The notes below the pieces were generated by a model. The model did not search any database and was not told the origin of the DNA. It worked only from the letters and a program-made list of their open reading frames with translations. From contig JADCJJ010000064.1 of assembly GCA_020247085.1 (NCBI GenBank), forward strand, positions 1-35,868: DNA of 35,868 bases. Reading direction: 5' to 3'. Origin of the DNA: Myxococcaceae bacterium (lineage in GTDB: Bacteria; Myxococcota; Myxococcia; Myxococcales; Myxococcaceae). Shown here one piece after another: positions 1 through 8,469 of the stretch. Numbering within the stretch: the stretch's first letter is position 1; every line of letters begins with the position of its first letter. A program made the position numbers and the translations under genes.

Positions 1-270
1 GGGTCCGTCGATGCCGGGTCCGTCGATGCCGGGTCCGTCGATGCCGGGTCCGTCGATGCTGGGTTCGTCGATGCCGGGTCCGTCGATGCTGGGTTCGTCG
101 ATGCCGGGTTCGTCGATGCCGGGTCCGTCGATGCTGGCTCCGTCGATGCCGGGTCCGTCGATGCTGGATCCGTCGACGGTGGCTCCTTCGATGGTGGAGC
201 GGTCGACGCGGGCGCAGCGGATGCTGGAGACGCCGACGCGGGCGCCGCCGATGCTGGAGACGCCGACGCC
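1..270 (+). repeat. 15-bp tandem repeat encoding GSVDA-type pentapeptides
   Basis: Eighteen in-frame 15-bp units are visible, with consensus GGGTCCGTCGATGCC in the first eleven and increasing divergence towards the 3' end (GAVDA, GAADA, GDADA). The array runs off the left edge, so the true copy number is unknown. The 5' units are nearly identical while the 3' ones are diverged, as expected when slippage or unequal recombination expands one end of the array. Confidence 0.95.
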
Positions 271-450
271 GGAGACACCGGTCTCACCGACGGCGGCCCC
301 GACATCGAGAGCGGCGGTACGGTCTCGCTGCTCCCGGACGTGGCGTTCCGGGGCGGCGGGTGCGGCTGTACGTCTCCTGACGCCGGGAGCGTGCTGGCCC
401 TCGCCGGGCTCCTCTCGCTGGTCCGGCGCCGGCGCAGGACGCGACGCTGA
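1..450 (+). CDS. MYXO-CTERM surface protein, C-terminal part (5' end outside window)
   Basis: Reading from base 1 in frame 1 gives 149 open codons ending in TGA at 448-450; the start lies upstream of the window. The visible protein begins with 18 pentapeptide units of the form G-x-x-D-A/G (mostly GSVDA), followed by a short spacer and a tail with GGGCGC, a hydrophobic stretch (VLALAGLLSLV) and a run of arginines. That tail is the MYXO-CTERM sorting signal (TIGR03901), known to mark exported surface proteins of myxobacteria that are processed at the C-terminus, so this should be an envelope-anchored protein with a flexible acidic stalk. The functional N-terminal domain is not visible. An overlapping frame beginning at base 11 reads MPGPS repeats but lacks the sorting tail and is rejected. 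Confidence 0.88.
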   Translation, partial: GSVDAGSVDAGSVDAGSVDAGFVDAGSVDAGFVDAGFVDAGSVDAGSVDAGSVDAGSVDGGSFDGGAVDAGAADAGDADAGAADAGDADAGDTGLTDGGPDIESGGTVSLLPDVAFRGGGCGCTSPDAGSVLALAGLLSLVRRRRRTRR

Positions 451-526
451 AGGGCCGCGCACCGGGCCAGCCCTCGACGTGCCCGAGTCCTGACTTCACG
501 GCCCGGTGGGGCATGATGTCAGTCCC

Positions 527-1906
527 ATGCCGCACCCCACCCTGCTCATCCGTGGCCAGCGCGTGCTGCTGCCCACGGGCCTCGCCCCCGCCACGCTGCA
601 CGTCTGCGGTGAGCGCATCACCGAGGTGACCCCCCTCGACGCGCCCGCGCCCGCCGACGTGCCGGTGGTGGATGCCGGCCGCCTGCTCGTCACGCCCGGC
701 CTCGTCGACTCCCACGTGCACATCAACGAGCCCGGCCGCACCGAGTGGGAGGGCTTTCGCACCGCCACCGAGGCGGCGGCCGCCGGCGGCATCACCACCG
801 TCGTCGACATGCCGCTCAACTCCATTCCCCCTACCACCAGCGCAGACGCCGCGAAGGCGAAGCAGGACGCGCTCGGCGACCAACTGCACGTCAACGTCGC
901 CTTCTGGGGCGGCGTCGTCCCGGGTAACCGAGGGGAGCTCGACGGCCTCTCGCGCTTCGGCGTGCCAGGCTGCAAGTGCTTCACCTGTCACTCGGGCGCC
1001 GACGAGTTCCCCATGTCGACCCGCGACGACCTCGACGCCGCCATGCCGGTGCTGCGCGACGCCGGCCAGGTGCTGCTCGTGCACGCCGAGGCCATGGGCC
1101 CCCTCGAGCGCGCCGAGGCCGAGCTCGCCGCCGAGCAGGCCGACCCGCGCAAGTACCAGACGTACCTGCGCTCGCGCCCCAACGCCGCCGAGGACGAGGC
1201 CATCGCGATGGTCATCGAGCTGGCCGCGAAGCACCGCTGCCCGGCGCACATCGTCCACCTCTCGTCTGCTTCGGCGCTGCCGCTGCTCGAGCGCGCACAG
1301 GCCGAGGGCGTGCCCGTCACCGCCGAGACGTGCCTGCACTACCTCGCCTTCACCGCCGAAGAGATTCCCGACGGCGCCACCCACTTCAAGTGCGCGCCTC
1401 CGATTCGCGAGGCGTCGAACCGCGAGCGGCTCTGGCAGGGCCTCGAGCGCGGAATCATCAGCCAGGTGGTGTCCGACCACTCCCCCTGCACGCCGGCGCT
1501 GAAGAAGCCCGAGACCGGCGACTTCCTCGGCGCCTGGGGTGGCATCGCCGGGCTCCAGCTCGGCCTGTCGGTGCTGTGGACGCTCGCCCGGCAGCGCGGC
1601 TCCGGCCTCGACCAGGTGGTGCGCTGGAACACGCTCGCGCCTGCCCGCCTCGCCGGCCTGCAGGCGCGCAAAGGCCAGCTCGCTGCCGGCTTCGACGCCG
1701 ACGTCGTGCTGTGGGACGACGAGGCCTCGTTCACCGTGGAGCCCGCGGGCATTCGCCACCGCCACAAGGTGACGCCGTACGCCGGCCGCACGCTCTTCGG
1801 CGTGGTGCACGAAACGTACGTGCGCGGCAGGCGGGCCTACTCACGGAGAGACGGCCTCTCCCGCCCGGGCGGCCGGTTCGAGGCCGTCGGGCCGGCCCAG
1901 CGCTGA
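527..1906 (+). CDS. allB: Allantoinase (allantoin amidohydrolase, cyclic amidohydrolase family)
   Basis: This 459-residue protein belongs to the dihydroorotase/hydantoinase/allantoinase superfamily. Allantoinase opens the hydantoin ring of allantoin to give allantoate in purine/ureide breakdown. Binuclear-metal residues are in place: H63 and H65 in HVHINEPG, a bridging lysine K150 in GCKCF (carboxylated in this family), H186 in LLVHAE, H244 in HIVHLSS and D317 in VSDHSPCTP. The strings INEPGRTEWEGF and DHSPCTP are typical of allantoinase rather than dihydroorotase, and the length is normal. ATG at 527 was chosen because the protein then begins just before LLIRGQRVLL, the usual N-terminal strand; an in-frame GTG at 506 is possible. 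No other ureide-pathway gene lies beside it, so its physiological setting is not shown by context. Confidence 0.93.
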   Translation: MPHPTLLIRGQRVLLPTGLAPATLHVCGERITEVTPLDAPAPADVPVVDAGRLLVTPGLVDSHVHINEPGRTEWEGFRTATEAAAAGGITTVVDMPLNSIPPTTSADAAKAKQDALGDQLHVNVAFWGGVVPGNRGELDGLSRFGVPGCKCFTCHSGADEFPMSTRDDLDAAMPVLRDAGQVLLVHAEAMGPLERAEAELAAEQADPRKYQTYLRSRPNAAEDEAIAMVIELAAKHRCPAHIVHLSSASALPLLERAQAEGVPVTAETCLHYLAFTAEEIPDGATHFKCAPPIREASNRERLWQGLERGIISQVVSDHSPCTPALKKPETGDFLGAWGGIAGLQLGLSVLWTLARQRGSGLDQVVRWNTLAPARLAGLQARKGQLAAGFDADVVLWDDEASFTVEPAGIRHRHKVTPYAGRTLFGVVHETYVRGRRAYSRRDGLSRPGGRFEAVGPAQR

Positions 1907-1972
1907 CGGGCCCTTCCCGGGACTCGGCGCAACCGGTGGGGGCGGCTCCGGTACCACCTGGTGGAGGCCCCC

Positions 1973-2653
1973 ATGGGACGCCCGGTCGAGCGGTACCACC
2001 TCGCGATGCACCTGACGAAGCTGGCGATTCCACTCACCCTCCTGCTCCTCGTGCCCCACCCACTGGGCCGCCTCGTCGGCGCGACGCTCGTCTTCCTCGC
2101 GGGGTTCGCGTTGACGCACGACCTCGCCCACGGCGCGCTTGGCCTGCCGCCCCGGCTCAACGACGTGGCGCTCGCAGCGGCGGCGCTGACGAACCTGCTA
2201 CCCGGCCACGCGATGCGGCGGCTGCACGCGCGGCACCACGCCCGGCCCCTGGCCGACGACGACGTCGAGGGCGAGGGCGCCCGGCGCTCATGGTGGGGGG
2301 CGCTGTGCATCGGCCCGCGAAACGCGCTCCGGTACCGGCTCGAGGGGCTGACCGGTACGCACGGCGCGGAGCGGGCCTGGGTCATCGCCGAGACCGCGCT
2401 CGGCCTCGCGCTCGCCTTCGCCGCGCTCGAGAGCCACGCCCCGGCGGCGCTGACCTGGCTCGGCGCGTGTCTCTTCCTGCAGGCGACGATGGCCCTCTGG
2501 GCGAGCCACCTGCCCCACCGGCCGCCCCCGCTCCTCGTCAGGCTCGCGCGGCACCTGACGTGGACGCGCAGCGCCGTCGTCGCCAGCTTCCTGCACCACG
2601 ACGCGCACCACCGGCGGCCGTGGGTGCCTTGCGGCGAGCTCGGCGCGCCCTGA
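1973..2653 (+). CDS. Small membrane fatty-acid-desaturase-superfamily protein (CrtW/hydroxylase-like)
   Basis: The 226-residue protein has the three histidine boxes of the membrane-bound di-iron desaturase superfamily: HDLAH, HARHH and HDAHH, separated by hydrophobic segments. The C-terminal LHHDAHHRRPWVP resembles the last histidine box of CrtW-type carotenoid ketolases and related hydroxylases, and the compact length also fits those better than acyl-lipid desaturases, which are usually over 300 residues. The likely reaction is oxygen-dependent hydroxylation, ketolation or desaturation of a lipid or carotenoid; the substrate is inferred only loosely. ATG at 1973 is preceded by GGAGG at 1963-1967, a good ribosome binding site; an in-frame GTG at 1961 lacks this. 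No carotenoid gene is adjacent. A stem-loop follows directly after the stop. Confidence 0.75.
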   Translation: MGRPVERYHLAMHLTKLAIPLTLLLLVPHPLGRLVGATLVFLAGFALTHDLAHGALGLPPRLNDVALAAAALTNLLPGHAMRRLHARHHARPLADDDVEGEGARRSWWGALCIGPRNALRYRLEGLTGTHGAERAWVIAETALGLALAFAALESHAPAALTWLGACLFLQATMALWASHLPHRPPPLLVRLARHLTWTRSAVVASFLHHDAHHRRPWVPCGELGAP

Positions 2654-2658
2654 AGGGC

Positions 2659-2683
2659 GTGGCGCGATTCGTCACCGCGCCAC
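2659..2683 (+). terminator. Stem-loop after the desaturase-like gene
   Basis: A perfect 8-bp inverted repeat, GTGGCGCG and CGCGCCAC with a 9-nt loop, begins 5 nt after the stop codon at 2653. There is no T-tract, as is common in very GC-rich genomes, so its role as a terminator is inferred from position and symmetry. It sits between convergent genes and could serve both. Confidence 0.4.
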
Positions 2684-2822
2684 CGCGCGCCGGGAAGCCG
2701 GAGCCGGCCGCAGAGCCTCGCTGCCAGACGAGGCCGGTCACCGTGTCACTGCCCATGCCCCAGAGGTCGCGGTCGAGCGGGCGAGGGACGCGATGCGACT
2801 GGCCCCCGCCGTCGGGGCCCCC

Positions 2823-4598
2823 TCAGCGCGTCGGCGCGCAACCGCTCAGGCGCTTCAGCTCCGCGGCGAGCACCTCAGCCATGCGCGCGTTGCCCAGCGC
2901 CAGGTGCGTCTTCGCCAGCAGCGCCTCGACGGGCGCGGGCTTGAAGTGGTCGGCCGAGGCCATCGCCCACCACCTCGCGTACCGCGGGGGCGGCTCCCCG
3001 GCGGCGAGGCAGCCCCACTCGACGGTGGGGTAGATCTCGGAGACGGGCTTGACCTCGGTCTGCGAGATGCGTCGGATGAGCAGCTCGGGGTGCAGCTCGG
3101 CGGGCGAGGCGAGGCCGGCGGCGCCCACGAGCTCGAGCAGCGAGGTCACGGTACGGCGGTGGAAGTTCGCCACGCGCACCGCCTTGTCGTCAACGTCGAG
3201 GCCCGCCACCAGGCGCTCGTCCTGCGTGGCCACGCCCACCGGGCACTTGTTCGAGTTGCACTTGAGCGCCTGGATGCAGCCGAGCGCGAACATCATGCCG
3301 CGCGCCGAGTTGCAGGCGTCGGCGCCGATGGCGAGGTGGTGCATCAGGTCGAAGCCCGAGGTGATGCGGCCCGCCGAGAGCAGCACGACGCGGTCGCGCA
3401 GCGCCGCCCCCACCAGCGTGTTGTGCGCCAGCCGCAGGCCCTCGACCAGCGGCGCGCCCACCGAGTTCGAGAACTCGAGCGGCGCCGCCCCCGTGCCGCC
3501 CTCGCCGCCGTCGATGGCGATGTAGTCGGGCAGCAGGCCCGTCTCGAGCATGGCCTTGACGATGCCCATGAACTCGACCGGGTTGCCCATGCACAGCTTG
3601 AAGCCCACGGGCTTGCCGCCAGACAGCTCGCGCAGCCGGGCCACGAACTCGAGCAGCCCCCTGGGCCCCGAGAACGCGGTGTGTGCCGGGGGCGAGAGCA
3701 CGTCCTTGCCCATGGGCACGCCGCGAATGCGCGCCACCTCTTCGGTCACCTTCCCCGCCGGCAGGATGCCGCCGTGCGCCGGCTTGGCGCCCTGCGAGAG
3801 CTTGACCTCGATCATCCGCACCGCGGGCTGCGCGGCGTTCTCGGCGAAGCGCTCCGGCGAGAACCTGCCGTCGGGGCCGCGGGCGCTGAAGTAGCCGGTG
3901 CCCACCTGCCAGACGATGTCGCCGCCGTGCTCGAGGTGGTACGGCGACAGCCCGCCCTCGCCCGTGTTGTGAAAGAAGCCTCCCAGTTTCGCGCCCTTGT
4001 TGAGCGCCCGCACCGCCGCCTTCGACAGGGAGCCGTAGCTCATGGCCGAGATGTTGAAGATGCTGGCGCTGTACGGCTGCTTGCAGCGCTCGGCCCCCAC
4101 CAGCACGCGCGCCGTCTCGGGCCCCGGGTGCGTCGGCTCGAGCGAGTGGTTCAGCCACTCGTAGCCCGTCTGGTAGACGTTGAGGCGCGTGCCGAAGGGC
4201 AGCGTGTCGAGCACGTCTTTCGAGCGCTGGTACACGAGGCTGCGCTGCTCGCGCGAGAAGGGGTTCTCTTCGTGGTCGCTCTCGACGAAGTACTGCCGCA
4301 GCTCGGGTCGGATGGACTCGGCGAAGGAGCGAAGCCGGCCGAGCACCGGGAAGTTCCGCAGAATCGTCTGCCGCTTCTGCGCCATGTCCCCCAGGCCCAT
4401 CACCCAGAAGGCCGCGGGCAGGGCGAGCAGGGGCGCCAGGGGCGGGCTCCACGCGGCGGCCCCGGCGGCAAGGGCCGTCAGCAGCACCGCCGTGGCGACG
4501 AAGGGCCCGCGCCCCCAGTGCTCGACGAAGGCGGGCACGCGGTCGGGCGGGCGCTCCCAGCGCTTCACGTTCTCAGGGGCGACGGGGGGCGGGGTCAC
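2823..4598 (-). CDS. FMN-binding glutamate synthase family protein with N-terminal membrane segments
   Basis: The 591-residue protein carries the FMN-binding (beta/alpha)8 domain of glutamate synthase (PF01645). Visible signs are SYGSLSKAAV, NTGEGGLSPYH, KLSQGAKPAHGG, the IDGGEGGTGAAP phosphate-binding loop and, near residue 450, KCNSNKCPVGVATQ with cysteines spaced as for the 3Fe-4S cluster. It lacks the N-terminal glutaminase domain and the C-terminal beta-helix of full-length GltB. Residues about 30-65 are hydrophobic and suggest membrane attachment. Stand-alone proteins of this type are widespread and usually named only by family; the electron donor and the amide source are unknown. GTG at 4598 was chosen because AGGAGG lies 5 nt upstream. 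It follows the MBL-fold gene on the same strand after 121 nt. Confidence 0.9.
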   Translation of the reverse strand: MTPPPVAPENVKRWERPPDRVPAFVEHWGRGPFVATAVLLTALAAGAAAWSPPLAPLLALPAAFWVMGLGDMAQKRQTILRNFPVLGRLRSFAESIRPELRQYFVESDHEENPFSREQRSLVYQRSKDVLDTLPFGTRLNVYQTGYEWLNHSLEPTHPGPETARVLVGAERCKQPYSASIFNISAMSYGSLSKAAVRALNKGAKLGGFFHNTGEGGLSPYHLEHGGDIVWQVGTGYFSARGPDGRFSPERFAENAAQPAVRMIEVKLSQGAKPAHGGILPAGKVTEEVARIRGVPMGKDVLSPPAHTAFSGPRGLLEFVARLRELSGGKPVGFKLCMGNPVEFMGIVKAMLETGLLPDYIAIDGGEGGTGAAPLEFSNSVGAPLVEGLRLAHNTLVGAALRDRVVLLSAGRITSGFDLMHHLAIGADACNSARGMMFALGCIQALKCNSNKCPVGVATQDERLVAGLDVDDKAVRVANFHRRTVTSLLELVGAAGLASPAELHPELLIRRISQTEVKPVSEIYPTVEWGCLAAGEPPPRYARWWAMASADHFKPAPVEALLAKTHLALGNARMAEVLAAELKRLSGCAPTR

Positions 4599-4719
4599 GG
4601 GGTCCTCCTCGAGGAATGGCGGACGGGGAAATGAGCATGAAGCCCCGGCGCTGTCCGCCTCGGCCGAGCTGGCCGCCGTCAGCGGGCGCCGTCGAGGCCG
4701 CCCCGACGGGCGCGGCGCG

Positions 4720-5457
4720 TCACAGCTCGACGGCCTCGCCGGGTCTCAGCCACCGGGCCTGCGCCCGACTGCCGCAGCGCTCGAGCTCGCGCTGGAGCGC
4801 GTCTGGCTCGCTGCGGACCGACAGCAGCGACGGCAGCAGGCCTTTCGCCGCGTGCGGGTGCAGGCCCGTCGGCGCGACGACGCGCGCGCCCGCCGCCGCT
4901 GCCATGCGGGCCGCCCGCCGCGCGTCCATCGACAGCTGCACGCCGAAGAGGCGCACGCCCTCGGCCGTGGTGACGAGCAGGTCGACCCGGCCCACCTGCC
5001 CGAGGCGCTGCGCCGTCGTCACGTGGGCCTCGAGGTAGGCCCGCTTGCCGGCCTCCTCGAACACCAGGCCCAGCGCGCTCGTCGAGAAGGGGAAGCCGGG
5101 CGAGACGAAGGTGAGCGACGCGCCGGAGCCCAGCGCCACCACCTGCCCCGGCGAGGCGACCTGCGCGCGCGTGAAGCCGACCGCCCCGAGGCGCCGGCAG
5201 CCGGCGGCCGTCGACCAGGCCGGCAGCACCTTCGGCAGCAGCGCGAGGCTGGGCGGGTGCAGGTGGTCTCCGAAGTGCGCGGTGAGCACCAGCAGGTCGG
5301 CCTCGCGCTCGGCCTCGGCCGGCGAAAAGGCCCTGCGCCGCGTCGCCAGCCCGAAGGCATACGTCAGCTCCGTGGTGAGCCACGGGTCGACGAGCACGCG
5401 ACGCCCGCCGACGTCGACCCGCCACGACTGGTAGTCGTCGAGCCTGACGACCCTCAC
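4720..5457 (-). CDS. MBL-fold protein (UlaG-like), metal site degenerate
   Basis: The 245-residue protein has the metallo-beta-lactamase fold of the UlaG-like branch: an early strand pair with RRVLVDPWLTTE and a motif TAHFGDHLH. In the canonical H-x-H-x-D-H signature the first two histidines would occupy the positions that are A and F here, so only the D-H pair is kept. Further histidines (LEAH, GLHPH) occur later. Either the metal site is altered or the protein is no longer a hydrolase. GTG at 5457 is preceded by GGAG with a 5-nt gap, a usable ribosome binding site. The 121-nt gap to the downstream glutamate-synthase-family gene allows an operon but does not prove it. The substrate is unknown. 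Confidence 0.75.
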   Translation of the reverse strand: MRVVRLDDYQSWRVDVGGRRVLVDPWLTTELTYAFGLATRRRAFSPAEAEREADLLVLTAHFGDHLHPPSLALLPKVLPAWSTAAGCRRLGAVGFTRAQVASPGQVVALGSGASLTFVSPGFPFSTSALGLVFEEAGKRAYLEAHVTTAQRLGQVGRVDLLVTTAEGVRLFGVQLSMDARRAARMAAAAGARVVAPTGLHPHAAKGLLPSLLSVRSEPDALQRELERCGSRAQARWLRPGEAVEL

Positions 5458-5856
5458 GGCGGCTCCGGCGGTGGTGAAAGCCGGGGAGCTGCGAGCGCGA
5501 CGCCGACCGGCCCACGCCCGGGGACGCCGAGGACGTCGCGCGCGCCGTCGAGCAGCGCAGGCCCCGAGCGGTGGAGCCGTCCACCCCGTCGTCGAAGGGC
5601 CCGCCCGTCGGCTCGCCTCGCGCCGCGCGGCGCCCGGGTGACTCCCGCGCTGACGAGACGCACTGTCGCTGGCTGGCGCATGATGTCAGCGACTTCATCA
5701 CGAAACCCGTTGGGCGCGACGGCCCGGACGCCCCGGGCTGGGCGGACGCACGCCGACGCCTTCAGCCAGGCCCCGGGCGCCGTCAGCCCAGCGAGCGCGC
5801 TCCGCCCAGAGCCCGCTGCCGCTTCGACGCGCCTCGCGCGCCCCTCGGGCCGAGGG
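5458..5856. other. Gene-free interval
   Basis: About 400 bases separate the MBL-fold gene from the lipoprotein gene. Both strands contain open frames, but their translations are Arg/Pro/Ala-rich and show no domain, signal peptide or ribosome binding site. I see no RNA gene. A promoter for the MBL-fold gene probably lies at the left end. Confidence 0.5.
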
Positions 5857-7164
5857 TCACCACCCGGTGACGCCTCCATCGGCGGCGGAAGGCGACGCCC
5901 GAAAGAGTGGCTTCGCCGGGGCCGAAGGGTCGCGGGCCTCGATGGTGAAGTCCGCCATCGCCCAGAGGTCGCCGCGCGCGGGGCACGGGGCCTGCGCCAG
6001 CTCGAGGCTCCGGGCCACGCAGGCCGCGACCGCGGGCGGCAGCGGCGGGTACCGCTTCTGCTCGACGATGCGCGCGGGGCGGCCTCTGGTGTCGAACCAC
6101 ACCGCCCAGCGGGTGGCGAGGTCGCCCGCGGTGTGGAAGGCGCCGGCGAAGCACGCCCCCGTGAGGGGCGCCGGCGGCGTCTTCCAGTCTTCGAGGCTGG
6201 GGTGCTCCACCTTCGGGCGGAACGTCGGCCGCTTCGCGCCAGGCGCCTGGTGCCGCTCGAGGTGCTTGCGCCAGGAGCCCCTCAGGACCAGCGCCCCATC
6301 GAGCGTCATCGAGTCGGAACGGGTTCTCTGCAACGACAAGCGCCACCGCCCCGCGGCGAGACCGTCCGAGAGGCGCGCGCGGGCGAGCAGGGCGCAGGCG
6401 CAGCCGGCCACCGACGCCGCTTCGTCCTCCGAGCCCTCGCAGCGCGACACGAGGCCGTCACGGACCTCAACCAGCAGCGACGCGACCTCGTCTCCGGCCC
6501 CGAGGCACGCCGACACCTGCTCGAGCGAGAGGCCCGTCAGCGGCGGCTCCGGGGCGTCTGCCCGACGCCGACGGTCCGCGGGGGACGCCACCACGCGCAG
6601 CCGGTCCTCGCGCTGAACCCCTCGCGAGCCGAGACCGCCGACGCCGAGGCCCCCACGACCCTCGCTCGGCGGAGGCGCCGCGACGTGCGCCAGCGCCTCC
6701 TCGAGCGCGACCAGCGGGCTCCCGTCGCGGGCGATGGGCGCGACGAGCCTGACGGACTCACCCTCGTCGTGAAGCGGGTGGCCATACACCGACAGCTCGC
6801 AGCCGCCGTCGGCCTCGCAGAAGACACTCGCCGAGACCGAGGCCTCGACCCCCACCGATGCCGCCCACCGCCGCCGCGCCTCGTCGCGCACCAGCGGCCG
6901 GCCGCACACTTGCCCGGTGAGCGGATGCCTGCCCTCGGCGGCGAGCGCCCACGCCTGCTCCACCTCGGCCGGCGCGACCGCGACGCCCTGGCGCTCGAGC
7001 GCTGCCGCCAGCAGGGCCCGCGCGCGCTCGCGCTCGTCACGGAAGAGCCCCAGCCCCGACACCGCCTCGACGTCGTGGCGCACGCGGCGCGGGGCGTGGG
7101 CCCGGGGCGCGGCGGTGCTGCAGGCCCACAGCGCGAGGCCAGTCACGACGAGCAGGGCGCGCAC
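5857..7164 (-). CDS. Predicted lipoprotein of unknown function
   Basis: Starting at GTG 7164 the 435-residue protein opens with a short basic segment and a hydrophobic stretch ending LALWAC, a lipobox, so it should be a lipid-anchored envelope protein. The open frame extends 115 codons further upstream, but that part is antisense to the divergent gene and has no signal-sequence character. The body shows no family I can name. Two segments, around SLEQVSACLGAGDEV and PAVAACVARSLELAQAPC, have the conserved-Cys plus amphipathic-helix pattern that recalls the AgmX/PglI-type C-terminal domains of myxobacteria; this is only a resemblance. It is transcribed divergently from the FHA-like gene at 7232, with 67 nt between the starts. 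Confidence 0.75.
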   Translation of the reverse strand: MRALLVVTGLALWACSTAAPRAHAPRRVRHDVEAVSGLGLFRDERERARALLAAALERQGVAVAPAEVEQAWALAAEGRHPLTGQVCGRPLVRDEARRRWAASVGVEASVSASVFCEADGGCELSVYGHPLHDEGESVRLVAPIARDGSPLVALEEALAHVAAPPPSEGRGGLGVGGLGSRGVQREDRLRVVASPADRRRRADAPEPPLTGLSLEQVSACLGAGDEVASLLVEVRDGLVSRCEGSEDEAASVAGCACALLARARLSDGLAAGRWRLSLQRTRSDSMTLDGALVLRGSWRKHLERHQAPGAKRPTFRPKVEHPSLEDWKTPPAPLTGACFAGAFHTAGDLATRWAVWFDTRGRPARIVEQKRYPPLPPAVAACVARSLELAQAPCPARGDLWAMADFTIEARDPSAPAKPLFRASPSAADGGVTGW

Positions 7165-7231
7165 CGCGCTCGCGTACCACGCCGGCAGCGGCAGTGGGGC
7201 GCGCGCGTCGCTTTCGGGTAGAGGGGCCCGG

Positions 7232-8353
7232 GTGGACTCGACGCTGCCCGAGTTGCAGGGCCTGACGCGGAGCCTCCGCCACGTCATCGCCCCGCCCGGC
7301 GCGGGCCTGCCGCTCGACGGTGGCGGGCTCGAGCCCCTCGCCTCGCTGTACCAGCTGAAGGACATGGCCTGGGCCGTGTACCTGCAGGACGACGGTTGGC
7401 GGCTGCACGTCGCCTCGGGCCTCGAGGTGACGCTCAACGGCGCCCCCACCGGCGGCAGCGCGCTGGTGTCGGGGGACGTCATCGGCGGGGACGACGTCTG
7501 GCGCTTCACCGCGGGCCCCTGGCCGGGCCCGACGGACGCGACGCTCGACGCGCAGACGCTCGCCGCGCCCGACGACGACGCCCTGGCGCTCGTCTACCGC
7601 GACCGGCTGCTCGAACTCGGCGCGCCCCTCGCCGAGGCGCTGCGCCGGCCGGTGCCGCGCGCGGAGCAGGCGCGCCACCTCTGGCCCTTCGCGAGGGACG
7701 TCGCCCGCGGCTTCGTCGAGGCCCGCTTCAGCGGCCCGCACGTCCGCGCGGTGGTGAGCCGCCGGCCCCAGCTCGACCTCGTCGGGTTCGCCGACGCCCT
7801 CGGCCTCGTGGCCCCCGCCCTGCCCCACCTCACGGCGGTGAAGACGTGGGGCCTCTCGGCGGACGACGCCGTGCAGCTCGCCCTGCTCCTCTCACGCCAG
7901 CCCGGGCTGGAGCGCGTCGGCCGCCTCGAGACGGGGGTGCGCGGGGCCTTCGACCTGAGCGACTTCCGCGCGCGCGACCGGCTCGAGGCCCCGCCGCGGG
8001 CGGTGCGCGCCGTCGCCAGCCCACGAGAGGGGCCGGCACGGCCGCTGGCGCTCCAGCTCGTCGCCTGGGACGGCTGGACGGCGCTCTCGCCGCTGACGTC
8101 GGAGAAGCGCGTGACGCTCGACGCCGACACCGCCCTGGTGTTCCACGCCGACGGCGGCGCGCTGGTCGCCGGCGCGCGCGGTGACGTCACCCTGCGCCGC
8201 GCCGACGACTGGGTGCTCGAGGTGTCCGCGCGCACGCCCGATGCGCTGACGCCGCGCCTCGACGGGCTGCCCCTGCGGGGCGCGTTCGGCGTGGGCCCCG
8301 GCGACGAGCTCGAGCTGGTGCTCGGGCTGCGCTGCCGCCTCGGCCCCGGTTGA
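7232..8353 (+). CDS. FHA-like/TIGR02996-like protein
   Basis: The 373-residue protein has three parts. Residues about 45-95 (WAVYLQDDGWRLHVASGLEVTLNGAPTGGSALVSGDVI) look like an FHA-type beta-sandwich. The middle begins DDDALALVYRDRLLELGAPL, which parallels the TIGR02996 consensus (LVYADWLEERGDP) and continues into leucine-rich-repeat-like units. The C-terminus has a second beta-rich segment ending VGPGDELELVLGLRCRLG. The protein at 13947-15170 has the same order of parts, so the two look like paralogues. FHA domains bind phosphothreonine, but the classic GR and SxxH residues are not obvious here, so phosphopeptide binding is uncertain. GTG at 7232 has GAGGGG five bases upstream; earlier starts would overlap the divergent lipoprotein gene. 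Confidence 0.7.
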   Translation: MDSTLPELQGLTRSLRHVIAPPGAGLPLDGGGLEPLASLYQLKDMAWAVYLQDDGWRLHVASGLEVTLNGAPTGGSALVSGDVIGGDDVWRFTAGPWPGPTDATLDAQTLAAPDDDALALVYRDRLLELGAPLAEALRRPVPRAEQARHLWPFARDVARGFVEARFSGPHVRAVVSRRPQLDLVGFADALGLVAPALPHLTAVKTWGLSADDAVQLALLLSRQPGLERVGRLETGVRGAFDLSDFRARDRLEAPPRAVRAVASPREGPARPLALQLVAWDGWTALSPLTSEKRVTLDADTALVFHADGGALVAGARGDVTLRRADDWVLEVSARTPDALTPRLDGLPLRGAFGVGPGDELELVLGLRCRLGPG

Positions 8354-8469
8354 CGGTACCCCCGCGACCGCGGCGCGGGCGCGTCAAGCGACGACCCGCG
8401 CGGGCGCCGCGGCCCTTTCGGCGCACGGGCCTTCGCGCCTTCGCCAGACCCGCGACCCCCGGGCGGCGC

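Noticed and set aside
11-493. Open frame reading MPGPSMPGPS repeats
   Set aside because: It is the second reading of the 15-bp array. The frame starting at base 1 ends in a MYXO-CTERM sorting tail, which the MPGPS frame lacks.
2793-4634. Plus-strand open frame opposite the glutamate synthase family gene
   Set aside because: Antisense shadow; the minus-strand protein has FMN and Fe-S motifs, the plus-strand one has none.
5454-5879. Minus-strand 141-codon frame between the MBL-fold and lipoprotein genes
   Set aside because: Arg/Ala/Pro-rich composition, overlap with the end of the lipoprotein gene and no motif or ribosome binding site.
8361-8379. Hairpin CCCGCG-N7-CGCGGG between convergent genes
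   Set aside because: Short GC-only symmetry is expected by chance at this base composition and there is no T-tract on either strand.
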